From: Sphingomonas phyllosphaerae
GTDB taxonomy: Bacteria > Pseudomonadota > Alphaproteobacteria > Sphingomonadales > Sphingomonadaceae
NCBI RefSeq assembly: GCF_029623345.1
Contig: NZ_JAPYKH010000006.1
Location: forward strand, 62,001 to 126,000
Reading direction: 5' to 3'
Length of the DNA: 64,000 bases
Shown: in pieces, positions 20,076 to 31,156 of the stretch
How positions within the stretch are numbered: the first letter of the stretch is position 1
Layout: each line of letters opens with the position of its first letter
Notes under the pieces: model-generated
What the model was told of the DNA's origin: nothing
The model's database searches: none
What the model saw: only the letters and a program-made list of their open reading frames with translations
Position numbers and translations under genes: made by a program

Positions 20076-20966
20076 ATGTCCGACCCTCCCGCCTCGACCC
20101 GCACCGGCCTGTTGCTCGGCGTCGGCGCCTTCGTCTGCTGGGGGCTGCTGCCGCTCTACCTGCACCTGCTCGACGCGGTGCCGCCGCTCCAGGTGCTGGC
20201 CTATCGCGTGATCTTCTCGCTGCTGCTGCTCGTCGCGATCGTCCTCGCGCTGGGGCGCGGGCGCGCGATCCTGGCGAGGGCGCGCGGGCGCACGCTCGCG
20301 CTGCTGACCGCGACCGCGCTGCTGATCGCGGTCAACTGGTTCGTCTATATCTGGTCGGTGCAGAACGGCCATGTGCTCGAGGCGAGCTTGGGCTATTTCA
20401 TCAATCCACTGCTCAACGTGCTGCTGGGTGTCGCGGTACTACGCGAGCGGATCACACGGGTGCAGGCCGGGGCGGTCGCGATCGCCGGAGCGGGCGTGGT
20501 GCTGCTCGCGCTCGACGGCGGCGGGGCGCTGTGGATCTCGCTCACGCTGGCGGTGAGCTTCGGGCTGTACGGGCTGATTCGCAAGGTGGTGGCGATCGAC
20601 GCGCTCGGCGGGCTGCTGATCGAGACCGCGCTGCTGCTGCTGCCTGCGGTCGCGATCGTCGGCTGGGCCCATGCGCACGGCAGCGGCGCCTTCGGTCAGA
20701 CCACGCGCATCGACGTGCTGCTGGTGCTCGCCGGCGCGGTGACCGCGGCACCCTTGCTGATGTTCGCCGCGGCGGCGCGGCGGCTTCGCTATGCCACGTT
20801 GGGGCTGCTGCAATATATCGGGCCGACGCTGCAGTTCCTCGAGGCGGTGCTGATCTTCGGCGAGCCGCTTCGCCCGGCGCAACTGCTGAGCTTCGCACTG
20901 ATCTGGACCGCTTGCGCGCTCTACGCGGCGGCGGGCTGGCGCGCCGTGGCGGGCGAGAAAAGCTGA
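20076..20966 (+). CDS. rarD: EamA-family transporter RarD
   Basis: A 296-residue, ten-helix drug/metabolite transporter. The RarD signature is clear: [57 protein letters not shown] in spirit ([13 protein letters not shown] then [11 protein letters not shown]), and [19 protein letters not shown] near the C-terminus. RarD proteins are linked to chloramphenicol sensitivity in some species and otherwise uncharacterised. The start is the ATG at 20076 with GAAGGG upstream, in preference to a TTG at 20040. It is divergent from recF. Confidence 0.92.
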   Translation: MSDPPASTRTGLLLGVGAFVCWGLLPLYLHLLDAVPPLQVLAYRVIFSLLLLVAIVLALGRGRAILARARGRTLALLTATALLIAVNWFVYIWSVQNGHVLEASLGYFINPLLNVLLGVAVLRERITRVQAGAVAIAGAGVVLLALDGGGALWISLTLAVSFGLYGLIRKVVAIDALGGLLIETALLLLPAVAIVGWAHAHGSGAFGQTTRIDVLLVLAGAVTAAPLLMFAAAARRLRYATLGLLQYIGPTLQFLEAVLIFGEPLRPAQLLSFALIWTACALYAAAGWRAVAGEKS

Positions 20967-20990
20967 GCGGCCCTATCCGCGCTCGATCTG

Positions 20991-21072
20991 TGCGCCTGCG
21001 AACGCAGGAGCCTAGAGCCACAAACGGTTGACCCGCCGCCCTGAACCCCGGCGTTCGCCGGAGAACAGTGCG
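20991..21072. repeat. Intergenic palindromic repeat, copy A
   Basis: An element of about 82 bp after rarD, built of two hairpins: CCTGCG..CGCAGG at 20995-21008 and CCGGCG..CGCCGG at about 21048-21061, with the shared linker GGAGCCTAGAGCCA. It is homologous to 29383-29467 (GGAGCCCAGAGCCA), and its second half to 12440-12462. It is located between convergent genes and may act as a terminator. Confidence 0.6.
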
Positions 21073-21112
21073 GTTCAGGTCGTGCGAGAGCCTGCGCGAG
21101 CGACTGCCCCGC

Positions 21113-21883
21113 TCACGCCGCGATCCCACGCGCGCCGCCGAACGAATCGATCGCGGCGCCCAGCTCGCGGCGCGCGCGGCGGTAAGCGTGCGGTTCGCGG
21201 ATGCCCAGACGCGCGCGGACTGCGGCCAGTGGCTCGTCGAGCAGCGTTCTCGGATCCTCCGCCACGAGCCAAGCCGCCGCGCGGCCGTGGCGATAGCCTT
21301 CCCACACCGCGCGCGCGAACAGCATGCTGCGCGTCACGGCGAGGCTCTTGATCGCGGCCGCGAGCGCGATCAGCGCCCAGCCGAGCCCGCCGACCTGGGC
21401 GAAGCTGAACGCCACCAGCGCCGCCTCCCCCAGCGGGTCATCGGCCTGGTAGCCGGTGAGCACGTGCCAGAGATCATGCAGGTCGCGGATGCGACGGCCC
21501 ATCCAGCCATAAGGATGTTCGGCGCCCCAGGCGTCGGCATGGTCCGCCTCGCTGACCGCGACGAGCCCGTCGGCGGTATAGCCGGTGGTGGCGAGGAAGT
21601 CGCGATAGGCGGCGCCGACCGTGCCCGGCGCGTGGCGCGCTACCGCCCCGGCGTCGGCGAGCAGCGCGGCGAGCTCGGCGCGCTCATAGGCGATTCGGCC
21701 GCCCGCCGTGGAAGCGATCAGGCGCGCGTAATTGGCGGGGGCGTTGCCGGTGTTGAGCGCGCGCATGATGCGGAAGACCTGCCGCGTGTCGTCGGGGTCG
21801 CGCATCAGTCGCCGCACCGCGTCGAGCGCCCCGCGCCAGTCGCGCCGTCCGCTGGTGCCGGGATAGGGGGGCATGCGGGTCAC
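21113..21883 (-). CDS. Coq4-family protein, ubiquinone metabolism
   Basis: A protein of about 256 residues with the Coq4 signature: a helical core and the metal-binding HDLWH motif in RIRDLHDLWHVLTGY near residue 127, followed by helices ending LFARAVWEGYRHGR. Eukaryotic COQ4 acts in ubiquinone ring modification and scaffolds the biosynthetic complex; bacterial members are inferred to do the same. The start chosen is GTG at 21883, with AAGGAT at about 21891-21896. A TTG further up at 21913 would lie inside a palindrome (21899-21912) that is more likely regulatory; an ATG at 21874 is also possible. Confidence 0.82.
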   Translation of the reverse strand: MTRMPPYPGTSGRRDWRGALDAVRRLMRDPDDTRQVFRIMRALNTGNAPANYARLIASTAGGRIAYERAELAALLADAGAVARHAPGTVGAAYRDFLATTGYTADGLVAVSEADHADAWGAEHPYGWMGRRIRDLHDLWHVLTGYQADDPLGEAALVAFSFAQVGGLGWALIALAAAIKSLAVTRSMLFARAVWEGYRHGRAAAWLVAEDPRTLLDEPLAAVRARLGIREPHAYRRARRELGAAIDSFGGARGIAA

Positions 21884-21898
21884 GGGAAGAATCCTTAC

Positions 21899-21912
21899 TG
21901 ACAAGCGTGTCA
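21899..21912. promoter_or_regulatory. Palindrome TGACA-N4-TGTCA before the Coq4-like gene
   Basis: The 14-bp sequence TGACAAGCGTGTCA has perfect 5-bp arms and lies 16 nt upstream of the GTG start at 21883. Its shape suits a TetR-type dimer, and it could overlap the promoter of this gene. No TetR gene is beside it, so the regulator is unknown. Confidence 0.4.
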
Positions 21913-21935
21913 ATAAAGGTGTCGGCTGGCCCTCG

Positions 21936-23195
21936 TCAAGTTTCCGGCTCGGGCGGGTTTGACCGGTCGTCCGCGCCGCCGCGGCGGCCCAATAGTGCCG
22001 TCGTGGCGATGTCCATTGTCACGTTGCCGACCGTGCGGACGATATCGGGGATCGTCTCCACTGCCACCAGCAGCCCCAGCGGCGCGATGGGCGCCCCGAT
22101 CGTGCCCGCGATCGGCGCGATCGCGCTGACATAGCTCACCGTGCCGGGCAGGCTGACCGAGCCAAGCGAAGTCAGCGTCGCTACCACCACCCCGATCGCG
22201 AGCGTCGCCGGCGACAGCGTGACGCCGAACCAAGTCGCCACGTAGATCGCCACCGCGAGGTTCATCGCCGGCCCGGTCGCTCGGAAGATCGCCACCGCCA
22301 GCGGCAGCGTCACGCCGGCGACCCGCACCTCGACGCCGAGGTCGCGGGCGCCCTCGATCATCGCCGGCATCGAGGCGAGCGAACTCTGCGTGCTGATCGC
22401 CACTGCCTGCGCCGGCAAGGTCGCGCGCGCGAAGGCGCCGAGCGGAAGGCGCGCGCCGAGCCGCGCGATCGGATAGGCCAGCAGCATCACCGCGATCCCC
22501 GAGGCGCTCACGATCAGGATATAGTGGATCAGCGCGCCGAACGCCCCGGTGCCCGCGCGCGCGCCCACCACCAGCGCTAGCGCCAGCACGCCCAGCGGCG
22601 CGACCCACAACACCCAGTCGATCACCACCAGCATCGCGTCGCGCAGCGCAGTGAACAGGCGCACCAGCAGGTCGCGCTGGTCGCGCTCGATCCGCGCGAT
22701 GGCGAACGCGAACACGAGCGTGAAGATGATCAGCGACAGGAAAGCGTCGCTCGCCGCCGCCTGGATCACGTTCTTGGGCACGATGCCGGCGAAGAACTCG
22801 CCCAGCGGCGGCACCGCGGGCACCGCGCTTGCGCCGGACAAGGCGCCGCGCAGCGCCGCGGCCGAGGCGGCGGGCAGCGGCACCAGCGCGAGCAGCAGCG
22901 GCGTCAGCAGCGCCGCGATCGTCGCCGAGGTGGCGAGCAGCGCGACGTAAAGCGCGATCGCGCGCGCCGCCAACCGACCGGCCCGCGCCGCCTCCGCGGT
23001 CGCGGCGACGCCGGTCACCAGCAGCGAGACCACCAGCGGCACGATCGTCATCTGCAACGCGTGCAGCCAGGCGGTGCCGAGCGGCTCGGCCACCGCCACC
23101 ACGTTCGGCACGGCGCCGGGCGCGCCGCGCGCCAGCGCGATACCGGCGGCAAGGCCGGCGATCAGGGCAAGGAGGATACGGGTGGCCTGCGACAT
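21936..23195 (-). CDS. Dicarboxylate/amino acid:cation symporter (DAACS family)
   Basis: A 419-residue inner-membrane symporter related to GltP and DctA, importing C4-dicarboxylates or acidic amino acids with Na+ or H+. Family marks include TIVPLVVSLLVTGV near residue 50, the re-entrant loop AISTQSSLASMPAMIEGA near 268 (the serine-rich HP1 tip), a degenerate NMD-like motif TGPAMNLAVAIYVATWFG near 310, and an HP2-like ASxG region (VSLPGTVSYVSAIAPIAG). The C-terminus is polar. It stands alone, 69 nt from the divergent glmM, so glmM has its own promoter in that gap. Confidence 0.9.
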   Translation of the reverse strand: MSQATRILLALIAGLAAGIALARGAPGAVPNVVAVAEPLGTAWLHALQMTIVPLVVSLLVTGVAATAEAARAGRLAARAIALYVALLATSATIAALLTPLLLALVPLPAASAAALRGALSGASAVPAVPPLGEFFAGIVPKNVIQAAASDAFLSLIIFTLVFAFAIARIERDQRDLLVRLFTALRDAMLVVIDWVLWVAPLGVLALALVVGARAGTGAFGALIHYILIVSASGIAVMLLAYPIARLGARLPLGAFARATLPAQAVAISTQSSLASMPAMIEGARDLGVEVRVAGVTLPLAVAIFRATGPAMNLAVAIYVATWFGVTLSPATLAIGVVVATLTSLGSVSLPGTVSYVSAIAPIAGTIGAPIAPLGLLVAVETIPDIVRTVGNVTMDIATTALLGRRGGADDRSNPPEPET

Positions 23196-23264
23196 CAGCG
23201 CGCTCTTCGCCCTTCGTTCGTCATCGTTTATGGGAGCCCGTCAGCGGAGCGAAGGTAAGAGGCG

Positions 23265-24602
<1,338 letters not shown>

Positions 24603-24642
24603 GGGGGGGCATGTGCTTGTCAGCACGCGTCCATCCATTTCT

Positions 24643-24670
24643 TTCCACCCCGGCGTACGCCGGGGTGGAA
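24643..24670. terminator. Perfect 28-bp palindrome downstream of glmM
   Basis: TTCCACCCCGGC-GTAC-GCCGGGGTGGAA in essence: the arms are 12 bp and perfectly complementary around GTAC. It lies between glmM and the DUF1272 gene. It lacks a following T-run, so it may be a repeat-type hairpin that protects the transcript end rather than a classical terminator. Confidence 0.5.
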
Positions 24671-24779
24671 GAAGGGAGGCGTCGCGCTCGACCGGCGGCG
24701 GCGCCGACAAGTAGGCGTCGTGCACCATTCCACCCTGATCCCGCGTGACCTCGCGCGTGCGCGGCGCTATGGCGCGCGC

Positions 24780-25004
24780 ATGCTGGAGATGCGTCCCGAT
24801 TGCGAGCGCTGCGGCGTCGATCTGCCCGCCGACGCGGGCGGCGCCTTCATTTGCTCGCTCGAATGTACCTATTGCGCCGACTGCGCCGACGACCTCGATG
24901 AGCGCTGCCCGGGCTGTGGCGGCGAGCTGCTCGACCGCCCCGCGCGGGTCGGTGCGACGCTGAAGAAACACCCCGCCGCGACCGAGCGGCGCCACCGCGG
25001 ATGA
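24780..25004 (+). CDS. DUF1272 zinc-ribbon-like small protein
   Basis: A 74-residue protein matching DUF1272: MLEMRPDCERCGVDLP at the start, then FICSLECTYCADCADDL and RCPGCGGELLDRP. Cysteine pairs C-x2-C at about 8/11, 29-38 and 49/52 should bind zinc. The start is the ATG at 24780; the frame is open upstream but the family begins here. It overlaps the next gene by 4 nt (ATGA). The function of this family is unknown; its position before a thiD-like gene suggests co-expression only. Confidence 0.85.
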   Translation: MLEMRPDCERCGVDLPADAGGAFICSLECTYCADCADDLDERCPGCGGELLDRPARVGATLKKHPAATERRHRG

Positions 25005-26170
25005 CGCCGCGCGTGCTGATCGTCGCCGGCTCGGACTCGGGCGGCGGCGCCGGGATCCAGGCCGACATCAAGACCGTCACGATGCTGGGCGGCCATGCCA
25101 TGACCGCGATCACCGCGATCACTGCGCAGAACACGCTCGGCGTCCAGGCGGTCGCGGCGCTGTCGCCCGAGCTGGTGCGGCAGCAGATGGCGAGCGTGGT
25201 CGCGGATCTCGGCGTCGACTCGGTCAAGATCGGGATGCTCGGCGGCGCCGACATCGCCGCCGCGGTCGCCGACGAGCTGGCGGACGGGCGCTACGGCAGC
25301 GCGATCGTGCTCGACCCGGTGATGGTGGCGAGCAGCGGCGCGGTGCTGGCCGATGCCGCCACGATCGCGGCGTTCGAGCGGCTGGCGCGGCTGAGCGCGC
25401 TGGTCACCCCGAACCTGCCCGAGCTGGCGGCGCTGTGCGGGCGCGGCTCGCTCGCGCCGGACGACGTGGCGACGGCGGCGCGCGACTATGCCGCCGCCAT
25501 CGGCACGCCGCTGCTGGTCAAGGGCGGCCATGCCGAGGGCGCGCTGGTGGTCGACCGGCTGATCGGTCCGGGGGGCGAGATCCTGCGCTGGGAGGCGCCG
25601 CGGATCGACACGCGCCACACCCACGGCACCGGCTGCACGCTGGCGAGCGCCATCGCCGAAGGGCTCGCCCGCGGTCTCGCGCTGCCGCAGGCGATCGAGC
25701 GCGCACGGGTCTTCGTCCGGGTTGCGCTGCGTGAGGCGCCGGGGCTGGGCGGGGGGCATGGGCCGATGGGGCACGCGCGCGTCCGGCTCGACGTTGCCGC
25801 GGCGGCGCCGACGCTCAACCAGGTGACGTTGCCGATGACCGACCATGCCGCGACGCTCGCTTTCTACCGCGGGCTGGGGCTGACGCCGATCGTCGCCAGC
25901 GGCGAGCGCTATGCGCGCTTCGAGAGCGCCGGGGGTACGACGCTGTCGATCGAGGCGGCGCAGGAGATCGGCGGCGCGCCGCTGGTCTTCCTCGAAGTCG
26001 CCGACGTCGACGCGGCGGTGGTGCAGGCGCGCGCCGCCGGGGTCGCGGTCGAAGAAGCGCGCGACCGGCCGTGGGGCTGGCGCGAGGCGCGGCTGCGCGA
26101 TCCCTCGGGCAACGCGCTGTGTCTGTACCAGGCCGGCGAAAACCGCCGCTTCCCGCCGTGGCGGCTCTGA
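25001..26170 (+). CDS. thiD: HMP/HMP-P kinase ThiD fused to a C-terminal VOC domain
   Basis: A 389-residue two-domain protein. Residues 1-265 are a hydroxymethylpyrimidine (phosphate) kinase, which makes HMP-PP for thiamine synthesis. They hold AGSDSGGGAGIQADIKT at the start, the LDPVMVASSG and TPNLPELAAL segments, and the catalytic loop THGTGCTLASAIAEGLA near 209. Residues about 270-389 form a single glyoxalase/VOC module (NQVTLPMTDHAATLAFYRGLG through LRDPSGNALCLYQ). ThiD is usually about 265 residues and ends where the VOC part starts, so this is a true fusion in one frame with no internal stop. It overlaps the genes on both sides (4 nt and 1 nt). The VOC role is unknown; whether the two domains work together is speculation. 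Confidence 0.9.
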   Translation: MTPRVLIVAGSDSGGGAGIQADIKTVTMLGGHAMTAITAITAQNTLGVQAVAALSPELVRQQMASVVADLGVDSVKIGMLGGADIAAAVADELADGRYGSAIVLDPVMVASSGAVLADAATIAAFERLARLSALVTPNLPELAALCGRGSLAPDDVATAARDYAAAIGTPLLVKGGHAEGALVVDRLIGPGGEILRWEAPRIDTRHTHGTGCTLASAIAEGLARGLALPQAIERARVFVRVALREAPGLGGGHGPMGHARVRLDVAAAAPTLNQVTLPMTDHAATLAFYRGLGLTPIVASGERYARFESAGGTTLSIEAAQEIGGAPLVFLEVADVDAAVVQARAAGVAVEEARDRPWGWREARLRDPSGNALCLYQAGENRRFPPWRL

Positions 26171-26778
26171 TGCCGGGGCTGCTCCACGAGAGGCGCTGCC
26201 TGCCGCCGGTCGCCGGCGTCGACGAGGCCGGGCGCGGACCGCTCGCCGGGCCGGTCGTCGCCGCAGCGGTGGTGCTGCCCGCCAGGGGCGTGCCGCGCGG
26301 CATCGACGATTCGAAGAAGCTGCCCGCAAGCGAGCGCGCGCGGCTCTGCGCGCGGCTGCGCGACTGCGCGATCGTCGGCGTCGGCATCGTCGAGCCCGCC
26401 GAGATCGATACGCTCAACATCTACTGGGCGACGATGAAGGCGATGACGCTCGCGGTCGACGAGCTGGCACGCGCGCTGGGCGACGTGCCCGGCCATGTGC
26501 TGGTCGACGGCAACCGGCTGCCGCGCTGGGGTTATGCCGCCACTGCAATCGTCGGGGGCGACGCGCAGAGCCGCTCGATCGCCGCCGCCTCGATCGTCGC
26601 TAAGCACACGCGCGACCAGATCATGATCGCGGCCGCCGAATCACACCCGCACTACGGCTGGCACTCGAACAAGGGCTACGGTTGCCCCGCACACCTGCGC
26701 GCGCTGCGCGAGCACGGCCCGTCGCCGCTCCATCGCCGCAGCTTCGCTCCGGTGGCGCAGGCGGTTCTGCCGTTCTGA
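26170..26778 (+). CDS. rnhB: Ribonuclease HII
   Basis: A 202-residue endonuclease that nicks RNA in RNA-DNA hybrids and removes misincorporated ribonucleotides. The catalytic DEAGRGPLAGPV motif is near residue 18, DDSKKLPASERARL near 48, the acidic DGNRLP near 113, and SRSIAAASIVAKHTRD with PHYGWHSNKGYGC follow. The ATG at 26170 overlaps the TGA of thiD (TGATG), so translation is coupled; an upstream in-frame start would extend into the VOC coding sequence and is unlikely. The length is typical. Confidence 0.96.
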   Translation: MPGLLHERRCLPPVAGVDEAGRGPLAGPVVAAAVVLPARGVPRGIDDSKKLPASERARLCARLRDCAIVGVGIVEPAEIDTLNIYWATMKAMTLAVDELARALGDVPGHVLVDGNRLPRWGYAATAIVGGDAQSRSIAAASIVAKHTRDQIMIAAAESHPHYGWHSNKGYGCPAHLRALREHGPSPLHRRSFAPVAQAVLPF

Positions 26779-26888
26779 GTCTTTTCCGTCACACCACCAT
26801 ATATCGAGTCAACGCCGCCCCGGACGGCTCAACATATGGACGTGGACTCATCTTGTTCCGCTTGCGACTCGGCTTTGGTCCGCGAGTC
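26777..26888. promoter_or_regulatory. Cluster of five GANTC sites in front of ccrM
   Basis: GANTC sequences occur at 26777-26781, 26806-26810, 26845-26849, 26866-26870 and 26884-26888, five in 112 bp, with a sixth at 27010-27014 inside the coding region. GANTC is the target of CcrM itself. In Caulobacter, methylation state and GcrA control the ccrM promoter. This strongly suggests methylation-dependent control of the downstream gene. The first site overlaps the rnhB stop codon. Confidence 0.7.
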
Positions 26889-26955
26889 GCGTGGTAAAAG
26901 CCGGCTTGACGGAGAGGCGTTTCGGCGGCCTCTTGCGCGGGCAAAGGGGAGCTGA

Positions 26956-28089
<1,134 letters not shown>

Positions 28090-28117
28090 GTCGTTCGAGA
28101 TCCGACACGGCATCGGC

Positions 28118-28255
28118 AATCCTCCCCGGCAAGGGGAGGTGGCAGGCCGGAGACCTGACGGAGGAATGCTGCGGCGGGTGAGTCCACGTAACCTCGACAG
28201 CGACGCCACCCCGTCGTCGCGCTGCGCGCGCCACCTTCCCTTTCAGGAGAGGATC
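28118..28255. repeat. Intergenic palindromic repeat after ccrM
   Basis: The stretch holds a CCTCCCC...GGGGAGG hairpin near 28121-28139, GGCAGGCCGGAGACCTGACG just after it, and a second hairpin-forming tract near 28230-28255. It matches a common sphingomonad intergenic element type. No gene is supported between ccrM and folP. Confidence 0.45.
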
Positions 28256-28330
28256 AGCGGGATAGCCGCGCTTGGGCGTTGCTCCGAAGCGCGCTAGCAG
28301 GCCGCACTCGCTCAGCAGAAGGTCCGTTCG

Positions 28331-29377
28331 ATGCGCCTCCGCCCCGTCCACTTCGTCGACGCACCCTTCGCTTACCCGGAGGGGACCGTGGCGCGGCTCG
28401 CCGGCGGGCTGCAATGGTTCGCCGCCTATGAGATCAGCGGCCAGGGTCCACGCCGCGTCGTCCCCGTCGGCGAGGTGGCGGCGCTCGGCGAGCGCGCCGC
28501 GCTGCTCCACGCGCGCTTCACCTCGCCGCGCGCGCCGCTGGCGCTGGGCGAACGCGTGCTGCGGCTGGACCAGCCGCAGGTCGCTGCGATCCTCAACGTC
28601 ACCCCCGACAGTTTCTCCGACGGCGGCGCGCACCGGGACGACCCCGCCGCCGCGGCCGCGGCGGGCATGGCGATGGCGGGGGCGGGCGCCGCGCTGATCG
28701 ACGTCGGCGGCGAGTCGACCCGCCCCGGCGCCGCGCTCGTCTGGGAGGAGGACGAGGCGCGCCGCGTTACGCCGGTGGTCGAGCGGCTTGCCCGCGCGGG
28801 CGCTTTGGTCTCGGTCGATACGCGCAAGGCGCCGGTCATGGAGGCGGCGCTCGCCGCCGGCGCGGGGATCGTCAACGACGTCTCGGCGCTGCTGTGGGAC
28901 GAGCGCGCGCTCGACGTGGTGGTGCGCAGCGGCGCGCCCGTGATCCTGATGCACTCGCCCGATCCGAAGGCCGGCGGGCACGGCCGGGTGAGCTACGACG
29001 ACGTGGTCGGTGAGGTGTTCGAGTGGCTCGAGGCGCGGGTTGGGTCGGTGGTGGCCGCTGGGGTCGATCGTGCCCGCGTGATCGTCGACCCCGGCATCGG
29101 CTTCGGCAAGTCGCTCGCGGACAATCTCGCGCTATTGAACGGCCTGGCGATGTTCCACGGCCTCGGCTGCGCGGTGATGCTCGGCGCGAGCCGCAAGCGG
29201 CTCATCGGCGCGCTCAGCAACGAGGCGCCGGTGGAACAGCGGCTCGGCGGCTCGGTCGCGCTCGCGCTCAAGGGCGCCGAGGCGGGCGTGCAGCTGCTGC
29301 GCGTCCACGACGTCGCAGAGACGGTGCAGGCGCTGCGTGTCTGGCGCGGCCTGCGCGATCGCGCTTTGGTGGGGTGA
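28331..29377 (+). CDS. folP: Dihydropteroate synthase
   Basis: A 348-residue enzyme joining pABA to hydroxymethyl-dihydropterin pyrophosphate in folate synthesis; it is the sulfonamide target. The pterin-binding signature AAILNVTPDSFSDGG is near residue 90, then DVGGESTRPGA near 122, VSVDTRKAPVM near 158, IVNDVSAL near 175, VDPGIGFGKS near 254 and GASRKRLIG near 285. There are about 85 extra residues before the TIM barrel compared with E. coli FolP (282 aa); this N-terminal extension (ATGs from 28331) occurs in related sphingomonad proteins as far as I recall. It is a single gene, separated by repeats from its neighbours. Confidence 0.95.
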   Translation: MRLRPVHFVDAPFAYPEGTVARLAGGLQWFAAYEISGQGPRRVVPVGEVAALGERAALLHARFTSPRAPLALGERVLRLDQPQVAAILNVTPDSFSDGGAHRDDPAAAAAAGMAMAGAGAALIDVGGESTRPGAALVWEEDEARRVTPVVERLARAGALVSVDTRKAPVMEAALAAGAGIVNDVSALLWDERALDVVVRSGAPVILMHSPDPKAGGHGRVSYDDVVGEVFEWLEARVGSVVAAGVDRARVIVDPGIGFGKSLADNLALLNGLAMFHGLGCAVMLGASRKRLIGALSNEAPVEQRLGGSVALALKGAEAGVQLLRVHDVAETVQALRVWRGLRDRALVG

Positions 29378-29382
29378 GGGGC

Positions 29383-29467
29383 GTGCTCCTGCGAGCGCAG
29401 GAGCCCAGAGCCAGCACCGTTTTCGCTCGCGACCCTGAGCTCCGGCGTTTGCCGGAGCACGATGCGG
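29383..29467. repeat. Intergenic palindromic repeat, copy B
   Basis: An element of about 85 bp after folP. The first hairpin is CTCCTGCG..CGCAGGAG (about 29386-29403) and the second CTCCGGCG..GCCGGAG (about 29440-29457). The linker GGAGCCCAGAGCCA is shared with 20991-21072. Both copies follow a gene directly, suggesting a terminator-like or mRNA-stabilising function. Confidence 0.6.
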
Positions 29468-29570
29468 GTCGACCGCACGCGGCGCACGGGCAGCTCTGCC
29501 CGCCCTGGCGTGCTCTGTAACAATTGGTTTCGTACGTGCAACGGCCGCTCCCAATGCGCGTTAGCGCGGC

Positions 29571-30455
29571 ATGATCGTCACTGCCGTTCCCCGCCTCACT
29601 CAGATCGTGCGCGAAGTCTGGAAGCCGCTGACGCTGCTGTTCATCTGGGACGTGATCGTGACGGTCACCTATTATGTCCTGCCGTTCAAGGCACCCGAGC
29701 TGCCGCTGACGCTGTTCGGCTCCGCGCTGGCGCTCTTCCTCGGCTTCCGCAGCAACTCGGCCTATCAGCGCTGGTGGGAGGGGCGATCACTGTGGGGGCT
29801 GATGATCAACGCCAGCCGCAATCTCGCTCGTCAGGCGCGCAACTACCTGCCCGACCCAGAGGCGCGCGACATGAAGCGGACGATTGTGCTGCGCCAGATC
29901 GCCTATGTGAACGCGTTGCGCTGTCAATTGCGCAAGCAAAAAGCCGATGACGAGGTGCTGCGCTTCCTCTCCAAAGGCGAGGCCGACTTTGCACTGTCGC
30001 GCACCAATATCGCCAACGGCATCGTCGACGGCACCGGCCGCCGCGTCAATCTGTCGCGCGAGAACGGCTGGATCGACACGATCCAGCAGGCCTCGATCGA
30101 GGGCGTGCTGATCGACATCGCCAACGCGCAGGGCGGGATGGAGCGGCTCAAGAACACGCCGCTACCCAATCAATATCGCTTCTTCCCGATGGTGTTCACC
30201 CATCTGTTCTGCATCCTGCTGCCGATCGGGCTGGTCGAGACGCTGGGCTTCGCCACGCCATTGGGCTCGACCGTGGCGGGGCTGATGTTCCTGGCGGTGC
30301 TGGCGATCGGCGACGATCTGGTCGATCCCTTCGCCAACACCGTCCACGACCTGCCGCTGTCGGCGATGTGCCGAACGATCGAGATCGACCTGCTTCAGTC
30401 GATCGGCGAGGAAGCGCCCGAGCCGATGACGCCCGACAACGGCGTATTATGGTAA
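29571..30455 (+). CDS. Bestrophin-family chloride channel
   Basis: A 294-residue inner-membrane protein of the bestrophin (UPF0187) family, pentameric anion channels. Family marks are ILFxWDVxVT-type helix 1 (LTLLFIWDVIVTVTYYVLP), LALFLGFRSNSAYQRWWEGR near residue 60, a long helical cytoplasmic region with IANGIVDG, and PLPNQYRFFPMVFTHLFC near 198 ahead of the last helices and the LVDPFANTVHDLPL motif near 250. The length is typical. A bacterial bestrophin structure is known from Klebsiella; the physiological ion here is not known. No operon partner. Confidence 0.92.
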   Translation: MIVTAVPRLTQIVREVWKPLTLLFIWDVIVTVTYYVLPFKAPELPLTLFGSALALFLGFRSNSAYQRWWEGRSLWGLMINASRNLARQARNYLPDPEARDMKRTIVLRQIAYVNALRCQLRKQKADDEVLRFLSKGEADFALSRTNIANGIVDGTGRRVNLSRENGWIDTIQQASIEGVLIDIANAQGGMERLKNTPLPNQYRFFPMVFTHLFCILLPIGLVETLGFATPLGSTVAGLMFLAVLAIGDDLVDPFANTVHDLPLSAMCRTIEIDLLQSIGEEAPEPMTPDNGVLW

Positions 30456-30471
30456 GCACGCCGGGCGAGCG

Positions 30472-30921
30472 TCAGCGTACGTCCTCGACCTGGGGCAGAT
30501 AGGCGCCATAGCCTTCCGCTTCCATGTCGTCGCGGTGGACAAAGCGGAGCGAGGCCGAGTTGATGCAATAGCGCAAACCGCCCCGATCGCGCGGGCCGTC
30601 GTCGAAGACATGGCCGAGGTGGCTGTCGCCGTTCGCCGACCGCACCTCGGTCCGGGTCATGAAGTGCGAACGGTCGACCAGCTCGGCGACGTTGGCGGGC
30701 TCGAGCGGCTTGGTGAAGCTGGGCCAGCCGCAGCCCGACTCATATTTGTCCGCACTGGCGAACAGCGGCTCACCCGAGACCACGTCGACGTAGATGCCCG
30801 GCTCCTTGTTGTAGAGCAGTTCGCCGGTGCCGGGCCGCTCCGTGCCGCTCTGCTGGGTGACGCGATACTGCTCGGGCGTGAGCCGCGCGATCGCCTCGTC
30901 GGTCTTGCGATAGTCCGTCAT
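30472..30921 (-). CDS. msrB: Peptide-methionine (R)-S-oxide reductase
   Basis: A 149-residue MsrB that repairs R-methionine sulfoxide in proteins using thioredoxin. The family block [12 protein letters not shown] is near residue 63, [10 protein letters not shown] near 100, and the catalytic cysteine lies in [11 protein letters not shown] (near 119). The usual CxxC zinc pairs are missing: the region before SGEPLF reads [12 protein letters not shown]. It therefore belongs to the zinc-free MsrB branch. The resolving cysteine is probably the one in SGCGW. Single gene, convergent with the bestrophin gene (16-nt gap). Confidence 0.95.
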   Translation of the reverse strand: MTDYRKTDEAIARLTPEQYRVTQQSGTERPGTGELLYNKEPGIYVDVVSGEPLFASADKYESGCGWPSFTKPLEPANVAELVDRSHFMTRTEVRSANGDSHLGHVFDDGPRDRGGLRYCINSASLRFVHRDDMEAEGYGAYLPQVEDVR

Positions 30922-31156
30922 GCAACCTCCGTTGACACGTAGATAAGGTGCGTCCCCGCAGGTTGCGAGGTGGCGTGAGGCGACGAGCGTCTGACCCGTC
31001 GTGGTGAGAGTGTGGCGCCGGAGCGGCCATCGTACAGCGCGGCAGACGTCGCGAAACCAAGCGAAATAGCGTGAGGAAATTCGACGGACGGCGCATCAGG
31101 AGCCGTCGTGCCGCTGCTTCGCCATCGCCGTAATGCGTCACCTGCATGATTGAGAT

